In this document: one piece after another, positions 8,438 through 16,315 of the stretch | How positions within the stretch are numbered: position 1 is the first letter of the stretch | Layout: every line of letters begins with the position of its first letter | From: Kribbella kalugense | GTDB lineage: Bacteria > Actinomycetota > Actinomycetes > Propionibacteriales > Kribbellaceae | NCBI RefSeq assembly: GCF_004365875.1 | Contig: NZ_SODF01000001.1 | Coordinates: 1,054,001-1,118,000, forward strand | Direction: 5' to 3' | DNA: 64,000 nt | Position numbers and translations under genes: made by a program | Notes under the pieces: generated by a model | What the model was told of the DNA's origin: nothing | Database searches by the model: none | Seen by the model: the letters and a program-made list of their open reading frames with translations, nothing else

Positions 8438-9667
8438 ATGCAGGCGTGGACGAAACCAGACATCCCGGTCGTACCCGGGCCGGCCCGGCGGCTCCGCCTC
8501 TACGACACCGCCTCCCGCGGTCTGGTCGAGGTCCCGCCGCCTGTGTCGACTGGTGGCGGCACCGCCCGGATGTACGTGTGCGGCATCACGCCGTACGACG
8601 CGACGCACATGGGCCACGCGGCGACGTACGTCACGTTCGACCTGGTCAACCGCCTCTGGCGGGACGCGGGGTACGACGTCCACTACACGCAGAACATCAC
8701 CGACGTCGACGACCCGCTGCTCGAGCGGGCGACCGCGACCGGGGTCGAGTGGACCGATCTGGCAGCCCAGGAGATCCAGCTGTTCCGCGACGACATGACC
8801 TCCTTGCGGGTGATCCCGCCGCAGCACTACATCGGCGTGGTCGAGTCGATCGACCTGGTCGCCAACGCGGTCGAGGACCTACGGCGAGCCGGCGCGGTCT
8901 ACTCGGTCGACGGAGATCTGTACTTCGCGGTGAAGTCGGACCCTGAGTTCGGCGCCGTGTCCGGGTTCGATCGCGACACCATGCTGGAGCTGTTCGCGGA
9001 GCGCGGCGGTGACCCGGATCGCGAGGGCAAGCGGGATCCGCTGGACAGCCTGCTGTGGCGGCACGAGCGGCCGGGGGAGCCGGCCTGGGACTCGGAGCTT
9101 GGTCGCGGCCGACCGGGTTGGCATGTGGAGTGCTCGGCGATCGCGCTGAAGTACCTCGGGATGACGTTCGACGTCCAGGGTGGTGGCTCGGACCTGATCT
9201 TCCCGCACCACGAGATGTCGGCGAGCGGCGCGCAGGTCGTGACGGGGGAGCACCCGTTCGCGCGGGCGTACGTGCACCAGGCGATGGTTGGTCTCGACGG
9301 CGAGAAGATGTCGAAGTCCAAGGGCAACCTGGTGCTGGTGTCGAAGGAGCGGCTGGCGGGCGTGGATCCGATGGCGATCCGGCTTGCGCTGCTGATGCAT
9401 CACTACCGCACCGACTGGTTCTGGATGGATTCGGATCTGACCGACGCGCAGGCGCGGCTGGATGTATGGCGGGGCGCGATCGGGCGTGGTTCGGGGCCGG
9501 ATGGTGCGTCTGCGGTGGACGCCGTACGCGCTGCTCTCACGAACGATCTCGACAGCGCGGGTGCGCTGGCTGCAGTCGATGCATGGGCCGAGGGTGAAGG
9601 CGACGACCACGAAGCGCCTGCGCTGGTCGCGCAGGCCGTCGACGCCTTGCTCGGTGTGAAGCTCTAG
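8438..9667 (+). CDS. mshC: Mycothiol ligase MshC (cysteine:GlcN-Ins ligase)
   Basis: A 409-residue cysteinyl-tRNA-synthetase-like enzyme that joins cysteine to 1-D-myo-inosityl-2-amino-2-deoxy-alpha-D-glucopyranoside with ATP, the third enzymatic step of mycothiol synthesis. The zinc/HIGH region is [17 protein letters not shown] (Cys48, THMGH 57-60 region) and the KMSKS loop is [10 protein letters not shown]. It is shorter than a true CysRS and lacks the tRNA-binding C-terminus. The N-terminus [15 protein letters not shown] is MshC-like. A TAAGCT box ends 7 bases before the ATG and no ribosome site is visible, suggesting a leaderless message. Confidence 0.95.
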   Translation: MQAWTKPDIPVVPGPARRLRLYDTASRGLVEVPPPVSTGGGTARMYVCGITPYDATHMGHAATYVTFDLVNRLWRDAGYDVHYTQNITDVDDPLLERATATGVEWTDLAAQEIQLFRDDMTSLRVIPPQHYIGVVESIDLVANAVEDLRRAGAVYSVDGDLYFAVKSDPEFGAVSGFDRDTMLELFAERGGDPDREGKRDPLDSLLWRHERPGEPAWDSELGRGRPGWHVECSAIALKYLGMTFDVQGGGSDLIFPHHEMSASGAQVVTGEHPFARAYVHQAMVGLDGEKMSKSKGNLVLVSKERLAGVDPMAIRLALLMHHYRTDWFWMDSDLTDAQARLDVWRGAIGRGSGPDGASAVDAVRAALTNDLDSAGALAAVDAWAEGEGDDHEAPALVAQAVDALLGVKL

Positions 9668-9673
9668 ACAAGC

Positions 9674-9721
9674 GAGTGGGGAGGATCTTGTGCCGGATCG
9701 GGCACAAGATCCTCCCCACTC
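9674..9721. terminator. Strong bidirectional terminator after mshC
   Basis: A perfect 21-base inverted repeat (arms 9674-9694 and 9701-9721) encloses a 6-base loop (9695-9700). It begins 6 bases after the mshC stop and ends 11 bases before the stop of the convergent gene. The perfection and position make it a convincing shared terminator. Confidence 0.85.
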
Positions 9722-9732
9722 TTCATGATTCG

Positions 9733-10626
9733 TCAGCCGGTGACGGCCTGGTGGGTCTTGATCGGGGTCGGGACCGGCGCGGCCGGCGGGGTGTCGAGCT
9801 GCGGCGGCGCCGGGTTGTCCGGGTGCGGGGTCGGCTTGGGCTTCGGCTTCGCGGCCGGCTTGGCGCAGGTGGCCGATGCCAGGTTGATGACCTCTGCGCC
9901 GCCGCCGAGGTTGATGCTCAGGCCGGTGATCGTGAACGAGCCGTCCGAGTGCTTGCCCTGGCTGTTGACGCTGATCGCCGCCAGCGGGTTGGACGGCAGG
10001 GATGCGCCCTGCTTGGTGCTCGGCAGCTTCAAAGTCTGACCGAGCAGCGTCACCGAGCCGAGGTCGACACCGCCGGAATCACCCGAGCAGTAGACGTTCA
10101 GGGAGTCGATGGCGAGCAGCGACTTCGGCGGGTTGAGCAGCAGGTTGCACAGGTCGGGGAGGTTCTTGACCGGCAGGTCCTTGGTGCTCAGCTTCGGTAG
10201 CGGCAGGCCGAGGTCGGGCAGCGCGATGTCCGGGATCGGCAGGTCGTTCGCGCCGGTCGCCGGAAGGCTCGCGCACTGCTGCTTCAGCTCCGGCGGGATC
10301 TGCACCTGGCTGAGGATGTCGGGGCCGACCACGATGTCGAACAGCTCGACCGAGGCCGAGTCGTTGCCGGCGGTCGCCGTACCGGCCCGGACCGAGAGCA
10401 GCGGGTTCTTCGGGAGCTCCAGCGCGGACGTCGTCTGCCGCTTGCCGTCGAGAGACTCGGCCAGCGGCGTCTTCGGGATCGGCACCTGGCCTTCCGCGCT
10501 CACGGCGTACGCCGAGGACGGGCGGGCCGCCGCGTTCCCGACGGGAGCACTGGCGACCAGGCTGAACGTCACGACCCCCGCGACGGCCGCAGCCGTCAGC
10601 ACGGTCGGAGTCAACTGTCGTCGCAT
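9733..10626 (-). CDS. Secreted choice-of-anchor P family protein
   Basis: A 297-residue exported protein. An N-terminal signal peptide (MRRQLTPTVLTAAAVAGVV, then an Ala-rich stretch to about residue 34) is followed by a Leu/Pro/Asp-rich domain of the choice-of-anchor P type. The last 40 residues are a Lys/Pro-rich tail (KPAAKPKPKPTPHPDNPAPP) without LPXTG or a final membrane helix, so surface attachment would have to be non-covalent. AAGGAG lies 7 bases before the ATG. It starts 11 bases after the stop of the L,D-transpeptidase gene, so the two form an operon and probably act in the same envelope process. Confidence 0.75.
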   Translation of the reverse strand: MRRQLTPTVLTAAAVAGVVTFSLVASAPVGNAAARPSSAYAVSAEGQVPIPKTPLAESLDGKRQTTSALELPKNPLLSVRAGTATAGNDSASVELFDIVVGPDILSQVQIPPELKQQCASLPATGANDLPIPDIALPDLGLPLPKLSTKDLPVKNLPDLCNLLLNPPKSLLAIDSLNVYCSGDSGGVDLGSVTLLGQTLKLPSTKQGASLPSNPLAAISVNSQGKHSDGSFTITGLSINLGGGAEVINLASATCAKPAAKPKPKPTPHPDNPAPPQLDTPPAAPVPTPIKTHQAVTG

Positions 10627-10637
10627 ACGGAATCTCC

Positions 10638-11405
10638 TTATTTGCTGTCGATCAGGACGAGCGTCCCGAGCGGGACCTTCTGCAGATGGGCGAGCGCGGT
10701 CTTCGGCACCCGGACGCAGCCGGCGCTGATCGCGGCTCCGAACACGTGCGGATTCGGCCAGCCGTGGATCGCGACCGTACCAGGTCCGCCACCGAACGTG
10801 TCCAGAGTGGGACTGTGCGCACCCAACGGGAGCACGATCGGCGACGCCGAGCGCTTGTGGTCGATGATCGAGCCGAGCAGGAACGTCCGTCCGGGCGGCG
10901 TCGGCGTCTTCTGCGCGCCGACCCCGGCCTTCCAGCTGCCGAGGCTCTTGCCGTTCAGGAACAGCTCGATCGTCCGCGAGCTGGTGTGCACCCGGATCAG
11001 GTACGACGAGGAGGCCCGGTCGAGGTCCTCGTCCTGGAGCCACCCGGTGGACCGGTTCGGCTTGGAGGGCAGCAAGACCCGGACCCAGCCGTCGGTCTGC
11101 TCGACCACCGGCAGCCAGGTCGGCCCGAACTGGCTGGTGCCGATCTTGCCGAACGCGTCCGCGTCCGGGGCGCTGTAGAGAGCCGCCTCGGCACGCGGGT
11201 GGACGACCAGACCGGTGGTCCCGGAGAACGGCTGGGTGTCGAGCGGAGCGGTCGCGATCGTGGTCGCGGTCGTCGATGCCGTCAGTGTGCTGAGGTCGAC
11301 GGTCTCGTGTTTCTTACCGCCCCAGATGCCGACCGCGGCGACGATGCCGAGCAGCACGAGCACGGCCAGCGCAGGAATCGAGCTGCCTCCCCGCTCGTTG
11401 CGCAT
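10638..11405 (-). CDS. L,D-transpeptidase with N-terminal membrane anchor
   Basis: A 255-residue enzyme that crosslinks peptidoglycan stem peptides or attaches proteins to them. One membrane helix (about residues 9-28) is followed by an SH3-like region (about 65-125) and a YkuD catalytic domain (about 135-255). Catalytic residues are visible: His214 in IHGWPNPHVFG and Cys230 in AISAGCVRVP. The start MRNERGGSS gives the expected short cytoplasmic tail. It is the first gene of a two-gene operon with the secreted choice-of-anchor protein. Confidence 0.9.
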   Translation of the reverse strand: MRNERGGSSIPALAVLVLLGIVAAVGIWGGKKHETVDLSTLTASTTATTIATAPLDTQPFSGTTGLVVHPRAEAALYSAPDADAFGKIGTSQFGPTWLPVVEQTDGWVRVLLPSKPNRSTGWLQDEDLDRASSSYLIRVHTSSRTIELFLNGKSLGSWKAGVGAQKTPTPPGRTFLLGSIIDHKRSASPIVLPLGAHSPTLDTFGGGPGTVAIHGWPNPHVFGAAISAGCVRVPKTALAHLQKVPLGTLVLIDSK

Positions 11406-11482
11406 GTCCCCGCTCCCCGTTTGCCCGCCGTTGACCGGACGAATATAAACCCGCAAGTAACAACGCGCCACACCCCGTGAAG

Positions 11483-12313
11483 TTACTGAGCCGAATAGTG
11501 ATCGGCGATGGCGTCGCTGGTGGTCAGCCAGACGTCCGGCTGCGCGGCAACGTACGCCAGCGCGAGGTCCAGGTACTTCGCCCGGAACGCCTGCCCGATC
11601 ACGAACGGATGCAGTGCGAGCGCCATGACCCGGCCGCCCTCATCCCGCAGTACGTCGTACTGGTCCTTCACCATCTGCAGGAAGTCGGGTCCGGTCAGGC
11701 CGCGGAGGAAGAGGCCGAGGTCGTTGAGCTCGACAGTGTACGGGACGCTGAGCATGCCGGGGACGTTCAAGCGGTACGGCTGGTCGTCGTTGGTCCAGTC
11801 GAGGACGTACGAGTAGCCGAGCTCGGCCAGCAATTCTGGCGTGTGGTGCGTCTCGGTGAGGGCCGGCCCCATCCAGCCCTTCGGGCGCTGACCGGTGGCG
11901 GTCTCGATGGTCGTGGTGATGTCGGCGAGGATGCGCCGTTCCTCGTCGGGCTCGTAGCCGGTGTGGAGGGTCGAGTTGGTCTGGCCGTGGGCGAGCCAGG
12001 CCCAGTCGCGTTCGACGCCGGCCTTGATGATCTGCGGGTTGTGCTCGGCAACCATCGAGTTCACCAGCGCGCTGGCGCGAATCCCGTGCCGATCGAGGAT
12101 GTCGACGGTGCGCCAGACGCCGACGCGGGCGCCGTACTCACGCCAGCCGTGGTTCAGCGGGTCGGGCGCGAGGTCGAGCGGCCAGATGCTGGTCGACGGC
12201 TGATCGGGCAGGAAATGCTCGAGATTGAGGCCGACATAGAAGGCGACTCGCTTGCCGTCGGGCCAGTCGAGGCGGGGTCGTTCGGGGAGTGGGCTGTAGT
12301 CGTAGAGCGTCAT
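11483..12313 (-). CDS. Polysaccharide deacetylase/PuuE-like hydrolase
   Basis: A 276-residue NodB-homology protein of the cofactor-poor PuuE/allantoinase-like branch. Visible features are MTLYDYSPLPERP, then YVGLNLEHF, AHGQTNSTLH and a GWMGPALTETHHTPELLAEL stretch near the middle, then ALHPFVIGQ. The classical metal motif H(S/T)xxH is not obvious, as in PuuE-type members. No signal peptide is present, so a soluble cytoplasmic amidohydrolase is likelier than a cell-wall deacetylase. It is divergent from a MerR regulator that probably controls it. Confidence 0.8.
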   Translation of the reverse strand: MTLYDYSPLPERPRLDWPDGKRVAFYVGLNLEHFLPDQPSTSIWPLDLAPDPLNHGWREYGARVGVWRTVDILDRHGIRASALVNSMVAEHNPQIIKAGVERDWAWLAHGQTNSTLHTGYEPDEERRILADITTTIETATGQRPKGWMGPALTETHHTPELLAELGYSYVLDWTNDDQPYRLNVPGMLSVPYTVELNDLGLFLRGLTGPDFLQMVKDQYDVLRDEGGRVMALALHPFVIGQAFRAKYLDLALAYVAAQPDVWLTTSDAIADHYSAQ

Positions 12314-12329
12314 ACCTGGACGGTAAAGT

Positions 12330-12345
12330 CTGACATCAGTGTCAG
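12330..12345. promoter_or_regulatory. Palindromic candidate operator for the divergent MerR regulator
   Basis: CTGACATCAGTGTCAG consists of perfect 6-base arms around TCAG. It lies in the 52-base region between the divergent deacetylase gene and the MerR gene, upstream of both starts. The position fits a MerR-type operator acting on one or both promoters. Confidence 0.55.
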
Positions 12346-12365
12346 GTTCAAGTCCGGAGGTCGGC

Positions 12366-12734
12366 GTGCGAATCGGCGAGCTGGCGCGGCGGACCGGCGT
12401 AAGCGAGCGGTCGCTGCGGTACTACGAGGTGCAGGGACTACTCGTGTCCGACCGGACTGCCGGTGGCCAGCGTGAGTACGCCGAACGCGCCGTCGACCGG
12501 GTCATCCTGATCCAGGAACTGTTCGCCGCCGGCCTGCACAGCAAGAAGATCGCGGAACTGCTGCCGTGCATGCGCGACCCGGACGGCGGCCCGAACGAGC
12601 GGGCCACGCCGGAACTCGTCACCGAGCTCACCGCCGAACGGGACCGGATCGACCGGATGATCGGCGACCTCACCACGTCTCGCGCCGTACTCGACGACGT
12701 GATCACCACCGCGACCCGCGAGCTGCCCGCTTAG
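12366..12734 (+). CDS. MerR-family transcriptional regulator
   Basis: A 122-residue regulator with an N-terminal winged helix-turn-helix (MRIGELARRTGVSERSLRYY, then EVQGLL) and a C-terminal coiled-coil dimer helix (about residues 75-115). No Cys-rich metal site is seen at the C-terminus; a single Cys occurs in LLPCMRDPDGG, so a metal or redox sensor is not evident. I chose GTG 12366 because GGAGG lies 5 bases upstream and the family starts with this motif; the ATG-like extension to 12339 would start inside the operator. Its stop overlaps the PAC2 stop by four bases. Confidence 0.85.
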   Translation: MRIGELARRTGVSERSLRYYEVQGLLVSDRTAGGQREYAERAVDRVILIQELFAAGLHSKKIAELLPCMRDPDGGPNERATPELVTELTAERDRIDRMIGDLTTSRAVLDDVITTATRELPA

Positions 12735-13615
12735 TCGCTGGGGTGGTTCTTGTTACGCCGCCTGAGGTAGCGCTCGAACTCGGCCGCTATCGCCTCGCCG
12801 GTCGCTTCGGGCAGGTCGGTGGTGTCGCGCTGCTCCTCGAGCGACTGGACGTACTCGGCGACCTCAGGATCCTCTTCGCTGAGCTCGTCCGCGCCGCGCT
12901 GCCAAGCCCGGGCCAGCTCGGGCAGCTCGCCCTCGGGAATGGCGAGATCCAGTAGCGCCTCGATCTTGCCGAGCAAGGCCAGCGACGCCTTCGGGCACGG
13001 CGTACCGGCGATGTAGTGCGGGATTGCGGACCAGATCGAGACCGACGGGATGCCGAGCGTGGTGCACAGGTCGGCGAAGACACCGGTGATGCCGGTCGGG
13101 CCTTCGTACGTCGACGGCTCGAGGCTCCAGGACGCGGTCAGCTCCGGGTCAGACGAGGTCGCGGAGACCGGGATCGGGCGGGTGTGGGGCGAGTCCGCGA
13201 GCAGCGCGCCGAGGACGACGACGATCTGGGCGTTGGACTCGTCGACGATCTCCAGCAGCTCGCGGGAGAACGCCCGCCAGCGCATGTTCGGCTCGATCCC
13301 GCGGATCAGCAGGATGTCCCGGCCGGTGTCCTCAGGCCGGGCCACGTAGACCCGGGTGGTCGGCCAGGACAGCCGCCGTACGCCCTCCTCGTCGAGGCCG
13401 ACCTGGGGGCGGTTCACCTGGAAGTCGTAGTAGTCCTCGGGGTCGATCGCCGTGACGAGCTCCGCCTCCCACTCGTCGACGAGGTGGTCGACTGCTCCGG
13501 TGGCCGCCTCGGCCGCGTCGTTCCAGCCCTCGAACGCGGCGATCACGACCGGGTCCCTCAGGTTCGCGAGGTCAACCACTCGCAGGCCCCCTGTCGTCTC
13601 GTAGCCATCCAGCAC
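12731..13615 (-). CDS. PAC2 family protein (proteasome assembly chaperone-like)
   Basis: A 294-residue protein of the PAC2 superfamily, whose eukaryotic members help assemble the 20S proteasome. Actinobacterial members are common beside proteasome or mycothiol genes, but their function is unproven. Typical segments are VVIAAFEGWNDAAEAATGAV, DILLIRGIEPNMRWR and SIWSAIPHYIAGTPCPKASL. The C-terminus is charged and probably helical. It is convergent with the MerR gene and divergent from the HAD phosphatase gene, with 162 bases between the latter starts. Confidence 0.88.
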   Translation of the reverse strand: MLDGYETTGGLRVVDLANLRDPVVIAAFEGWNDAAEAATGAVDHLVDEWEAELVTAIDPEDYYDFQVNRPQVGLDEEGVRRLSWPTTRVYVARPEDTGRDILLIRGIEPNMRWRAFSRELLEIVDESNAQIVVVLGALLADSPHTRPIPVSATSSDPELTASWSLEPSTYEGPTGITGVFADLCTTLGIPSVSIWSAIPHYIAGTPCPKASLALLGKIEALLDLAIPEGELPELARAWQRGADELSEEDPEVAEYVQSLEEQRDTTDLPEATGEAIAAEFERYLRRRNKNHPSD

Positions 13616-13777
13616 AGTGCCGGAAACCGGACTGCCAGCCTACGTGCTTCGGTACGACGGCGTGCCGGGTTTCACCTCCAGCGGAACGTGTCGGTGAGAC
13701 CCGAAATGTCCGGACCTGGTGTGACCAGAGACAATGGAGACGACTTGATCGGTGCAGACGACACAGAGGAGCAGTAG

Positions 13778-14431
13778 TTGCCGGCCCTGCAAGCGGTGCT
13801 GTGGGACATGGACGGGACGTTGGTCGACTCCGAGAAGGTCTGGGCGGAGGTGCAGCTCGCGCTGCTGGCCGACCTCGGCGCGACCTGGACGCTCGAGGAC
13901 TGCATGAGCCTGATCGGGAGCGACCTGCGGGACGCCGTCCAGGTCTGGATGGCGCGGATCCCGGCCGGCGTGATCACCGCGGACGAGCTGGCCGAGCGGA
14001 TGTTCTCCGAGGTGGTCGGGGCGCTCCGTACCGAGGTCACCTTCCAGCCGGGCGCCCTCGAGTTGCTGCAGGCGCTCCGTAAAGAAGACGTGCCGTGCGC
14101 GCTGGTCTCGGCGTCGTACCGGGTGATGATCGACGCCGTCCTCGGCCATCTGCCGCCGGATCCGTTCGATGTGATCGTCGCCGGTGACGAGGTGACGCTG
14201 GGCAAGCCGAACCCGGAGCCGTACCTGACCGCAGCCGCCAAACTCGGCGTCGACCCGGCCGGCTGCGTGGTGATCGAGGACTCGATGACCGGGACCCAAG
14301 CCGGCACAGCGGCCGGCATGTACGTCGTCGCCGTACCGCAGTGGGTGACCATCCCGGACGCGCCGCGCCGACTCGTGGTCAAGTCGCTCGAGCCGCTGAC
14401 CCCGGAGTCCCTGCGCGCCTTGCTCCGTTGA
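13778..14431 (+). CDS. HAD-family phosphatase
   Basis: A 217-residue haloacid-dehalogenase-like hydrolase of the beta-phosphoglucomutase-like subfamily. Motif I is D10-M-D12-G-T-L-V-D-S-E near the start, motif II is in CALVSASYRVM, and motif III/IV is GKPNPEPYLTAAAKLG followed by VVIEDSMTG. The start is a TTG at 13778, preceded by GAGGAG about 6 bases upstream; no ATG or GTG would give the right N-terminus. Its phosphorylated substrate is not predictable. Confidence 0.9.
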   Translation: MPALQAVLWDMDGTLVDSEKVWAEVQLALLADLGATWTLEDCMSLIGSDLRDAVQVWMARIPAGVITADELAERMFSEVVGALRTEVTFQPGALELLQALRKEDVPCALVSASYRVMIDAVLGHLPPDPFDVIVAGDEVTLGKPNPEPYLTAAAKLGVDPAGCVVIEDSMTGTQAGTAAGMYVVAVPQWVTIPDAPRRLVVKSLEPLTPESLRALLR

Positions 14432-14510
14432 GGAGCTACCGTCACTTGGTGCCCTCGGGGGCGTTGTTGAAGTAGTGAGCTGGGGTCACGGGTTGGGGAA
14501 GGGTGAGACG

Positions 14511-16076
14511 GTGAGCGAGTGGGTGCGCCGATTGTCGGCGGCAGCGGCTGTCGGTGCGCTGGGTGCGTCACTGGCGGCCTGCGGTCAGCCGGACGACAGT
14601 GCGCCGCATCCGGGTCAGCCGTCGCCGAAGCTGCTGCTGTTGCGGCTCGCGACCACGGACTCGGTCTCCTCGCTCGACCCGGCCGGCCCGTACGACGTCG
14701 GCTCGCGCACCGTCCAGGCGAACCTCTTCCAGACGCTGCTGACGATCCTGCCGGACAAGCCGACCCCGGTCCCGGACGCGGCGGACTGCCAGTTCGACTC
14801 GCCGACGACGTACACCTGCAGCCTGAAAGAGCACCTGACCTTCCCGAACGGGCACGAGCTGACCGCGTCGGACGTCAAGTTCAGCTTCGACCGGATGGTC
14901 CGGTTGAAGACGCCCGGGGGAGCGGCCTCGCTGTTCTCGTCGGTGAAGTCCGTGAGTACGCCGGACCCGCTGACCGCGGTCTTCAACCTGACCGCCCCCG
15001 ACGCCCGACTGCCGTACCTGCTGACCACGACCGCTTCGTCGATCGTCGACGAGCAGTCGTACCCGGCGAACAAGCTGCTCGAGACGAAGGCGATCGGGAG
15101 CGGCCCTTACCAGTTGGCGGCTTACAAGCCGGGCCAGGAGGTCACGCTTGCCAAGTTCGCCGGGTACCGCGGTCCGCGGGCAGCGCAGAACGACGGCGTG
15201 ACGATCAGTGTGATGAAGGACTCGACCGCCCTCTACCAAGCCGTCACCACCGGCAAGGCGGACCTCGCGTTCCACGGATTCGGTCCGAGCCTGCTCGACA
15301 ATCTGCGCAAGTCCGACCAGGTGCAGGTCGTCGAGACCAACTCCGCGGAGGTCCGGTTCTTCGCCTTCCAGATGAAGTCGCTGCTCGCCCGCAAGCCCGC
15401 AGTACGGCGGGCGGTGGCGCAGCTGATCGACCGGCCGGCGATCGCGAAGAAGGCGTACGGCGACCACGTGTCGCCGCTGTACTCCGTCGTGCCGAGCGGG
15501 TTCGGCGGTCAGGTCGACGCGTTCAAGACGGCGTACAAGCAGCCGAGCAAGGCGGCGGCGCTGGCGATCCTCAAAGAGGCGAACCTCACCGCGCCGGTCC
15601 CGCTGACGGTCGGATGGACGCCGACCCAGTACGGCGCCGGCGCGAAGGCCGAAGTACTCGAGCTGAAGCGGCAGCTGGAGGCGTCCGGGTTGTTCCGGGT
15701 GACCTTGCGCAGTGCGGAGTGGCCGCAGTACCAGCAGGCGACGAAGGCCGGGGCGTACGACCTCTATCAGGCCGGGTGGATTCCGGAGTACCCGGACGCC
15801 GACGACTACCTCGCGCCGTTCGTCACCGACGTACCGTTCCAGAACGGCTACCGGTCGGCCGCGGCGACCAAGTTGCTGCAGCAGGAGCGGACCGAGCAGA
15901 ACGGTCTGAAGCGCGACGACCTGATCGGTCAGCTACAGAGTGTGATCGCCACCGAGGTGCCGGTGATCCCGAGCTGGCAGGGCCGGGTCGCGGTGGTCGC
16001 GGGCAAGGATGTACAGAACGTGAAGGCCGCGATCGACCCGCTGTCTTTCCTCTATCTGTCCGGCTTACGCCCCTGA
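14511..16076 (+). CDS. ABC transporter substrate-binding lipoprotein, peptide/opine family (first copy)
   Basis: A 521-residue family-5 solute-binding lipoprotein. The lipobox LAAC puts the lipidated residue at Cys24 after a basic N-terminus (MSEWVRRLSAAAAVGALGAS). Conserved family segments are seen (SSLDPAGPYDVGSRTVQANL, LTASDVKFSFDRMV, AIGSGPYQLAAYKPGQEV). GTG 14511 gives a normal signal peptide; the open frame starts 36 bases earlier without one. It is the first gene of an oligopeptide-type ABC cluster that also encodes a second binding protein. Confidence 0.88.
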   Translation: MSEWVRRLSAAAAVGALGASLAACGQPDDSAPHPGQPSPKLLLLRLATTDSVSSLDPAGPYDVGSRTVQANLFQTLLTILPDKPTPVPDAADCQFDSPTTYTCSLKEHLTFPNGHELTASDVKFSFDRMVRLKTPGGAASLFSSVKSVSTPDPLTAVFNLTAPDARLPYLLTTTASSIVDEQSYPANKLLETKAIGSGPYQLAAYKPGQEVTLAKFAGYRGPRAAQNDGVTISVMKDSTALYQAVTTGKADLAFHGFGPSLLDNLRKSDQVQVVETNSAEVRFFAFQMKSLLARKPAVRRAVAQLIDRPAIAKKAYGDHVSPLYSVVPSGFGGQVDAFKTAYKQPSKAAALAILKEANLTAPVPLTVGWTPTQYGAGAKAEVLELKRQLEASGLFRVTLRSAEWPQYQQATKAGAYDLYQAGWIPEYPDADDYLAPFVTDVPFQNGYRSAAATKLLQQERTEQNGLKRDDLIGQLQSVIATEVPVIPSWQGRVAVVAGKDVQNVKAAIDPLSFLYLSGLRP

Positions 16077-16084
16077 TTGCAGCC

Positions 16085-16113
16085 TTGACACAAAGATGCC
16101 ATGGCAGTAACGG
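16085..16113 (+). promoter_or_regulatory. Candidate housekeeping promoter upstream of the permease gene
   Basis: TTGACA (16085-16090) and TAACGG (16108-16113) are separated by 17 bases, just after the first binding-protein gene. A second possible pair, TTGACT (16225-16230) and CAGGTT (16248-16253) with 17-base spacing, lies closer to the permease start. The 239-base gap contains an 18-base inverted repeat (16188-16205) and no gene. Confidence 0.5.
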
Positions 16114-16315
16114 TTCGCGAGGCTCCGGCGACCCTGGGTGCGACCCCGTGGTTTACTGCGGAATGTCCACGATACGGGACGATTTCCGCCCGATCACGAT
16201 CGGGCAACGCAGCACTTTCCGCGTTTGACTCCGGGCTGTAATGGCGGCAGGTTAAGGCGGCAGCCATACCGGATTTCGTCCCGGTTCATCCGAACGAGGC
16301 AGGGGAACCCATCGC

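Noticed and set aside
12339-12365. Earlier in-frame start for the MerR regulator
   Set aside because: It begins inside the palindromic operator and has no ribosome site; GTG 12366 has GGAGG and the family's normal start.
16188-16205. Inverted repeat GCCCGAT-CACG-ATCGGGC in the gap before the DppC-type gene
   Set aside because: The arms are only 7 bases and no regulator or second copy is nearby; such repeats are frequent by chance at this GC content.
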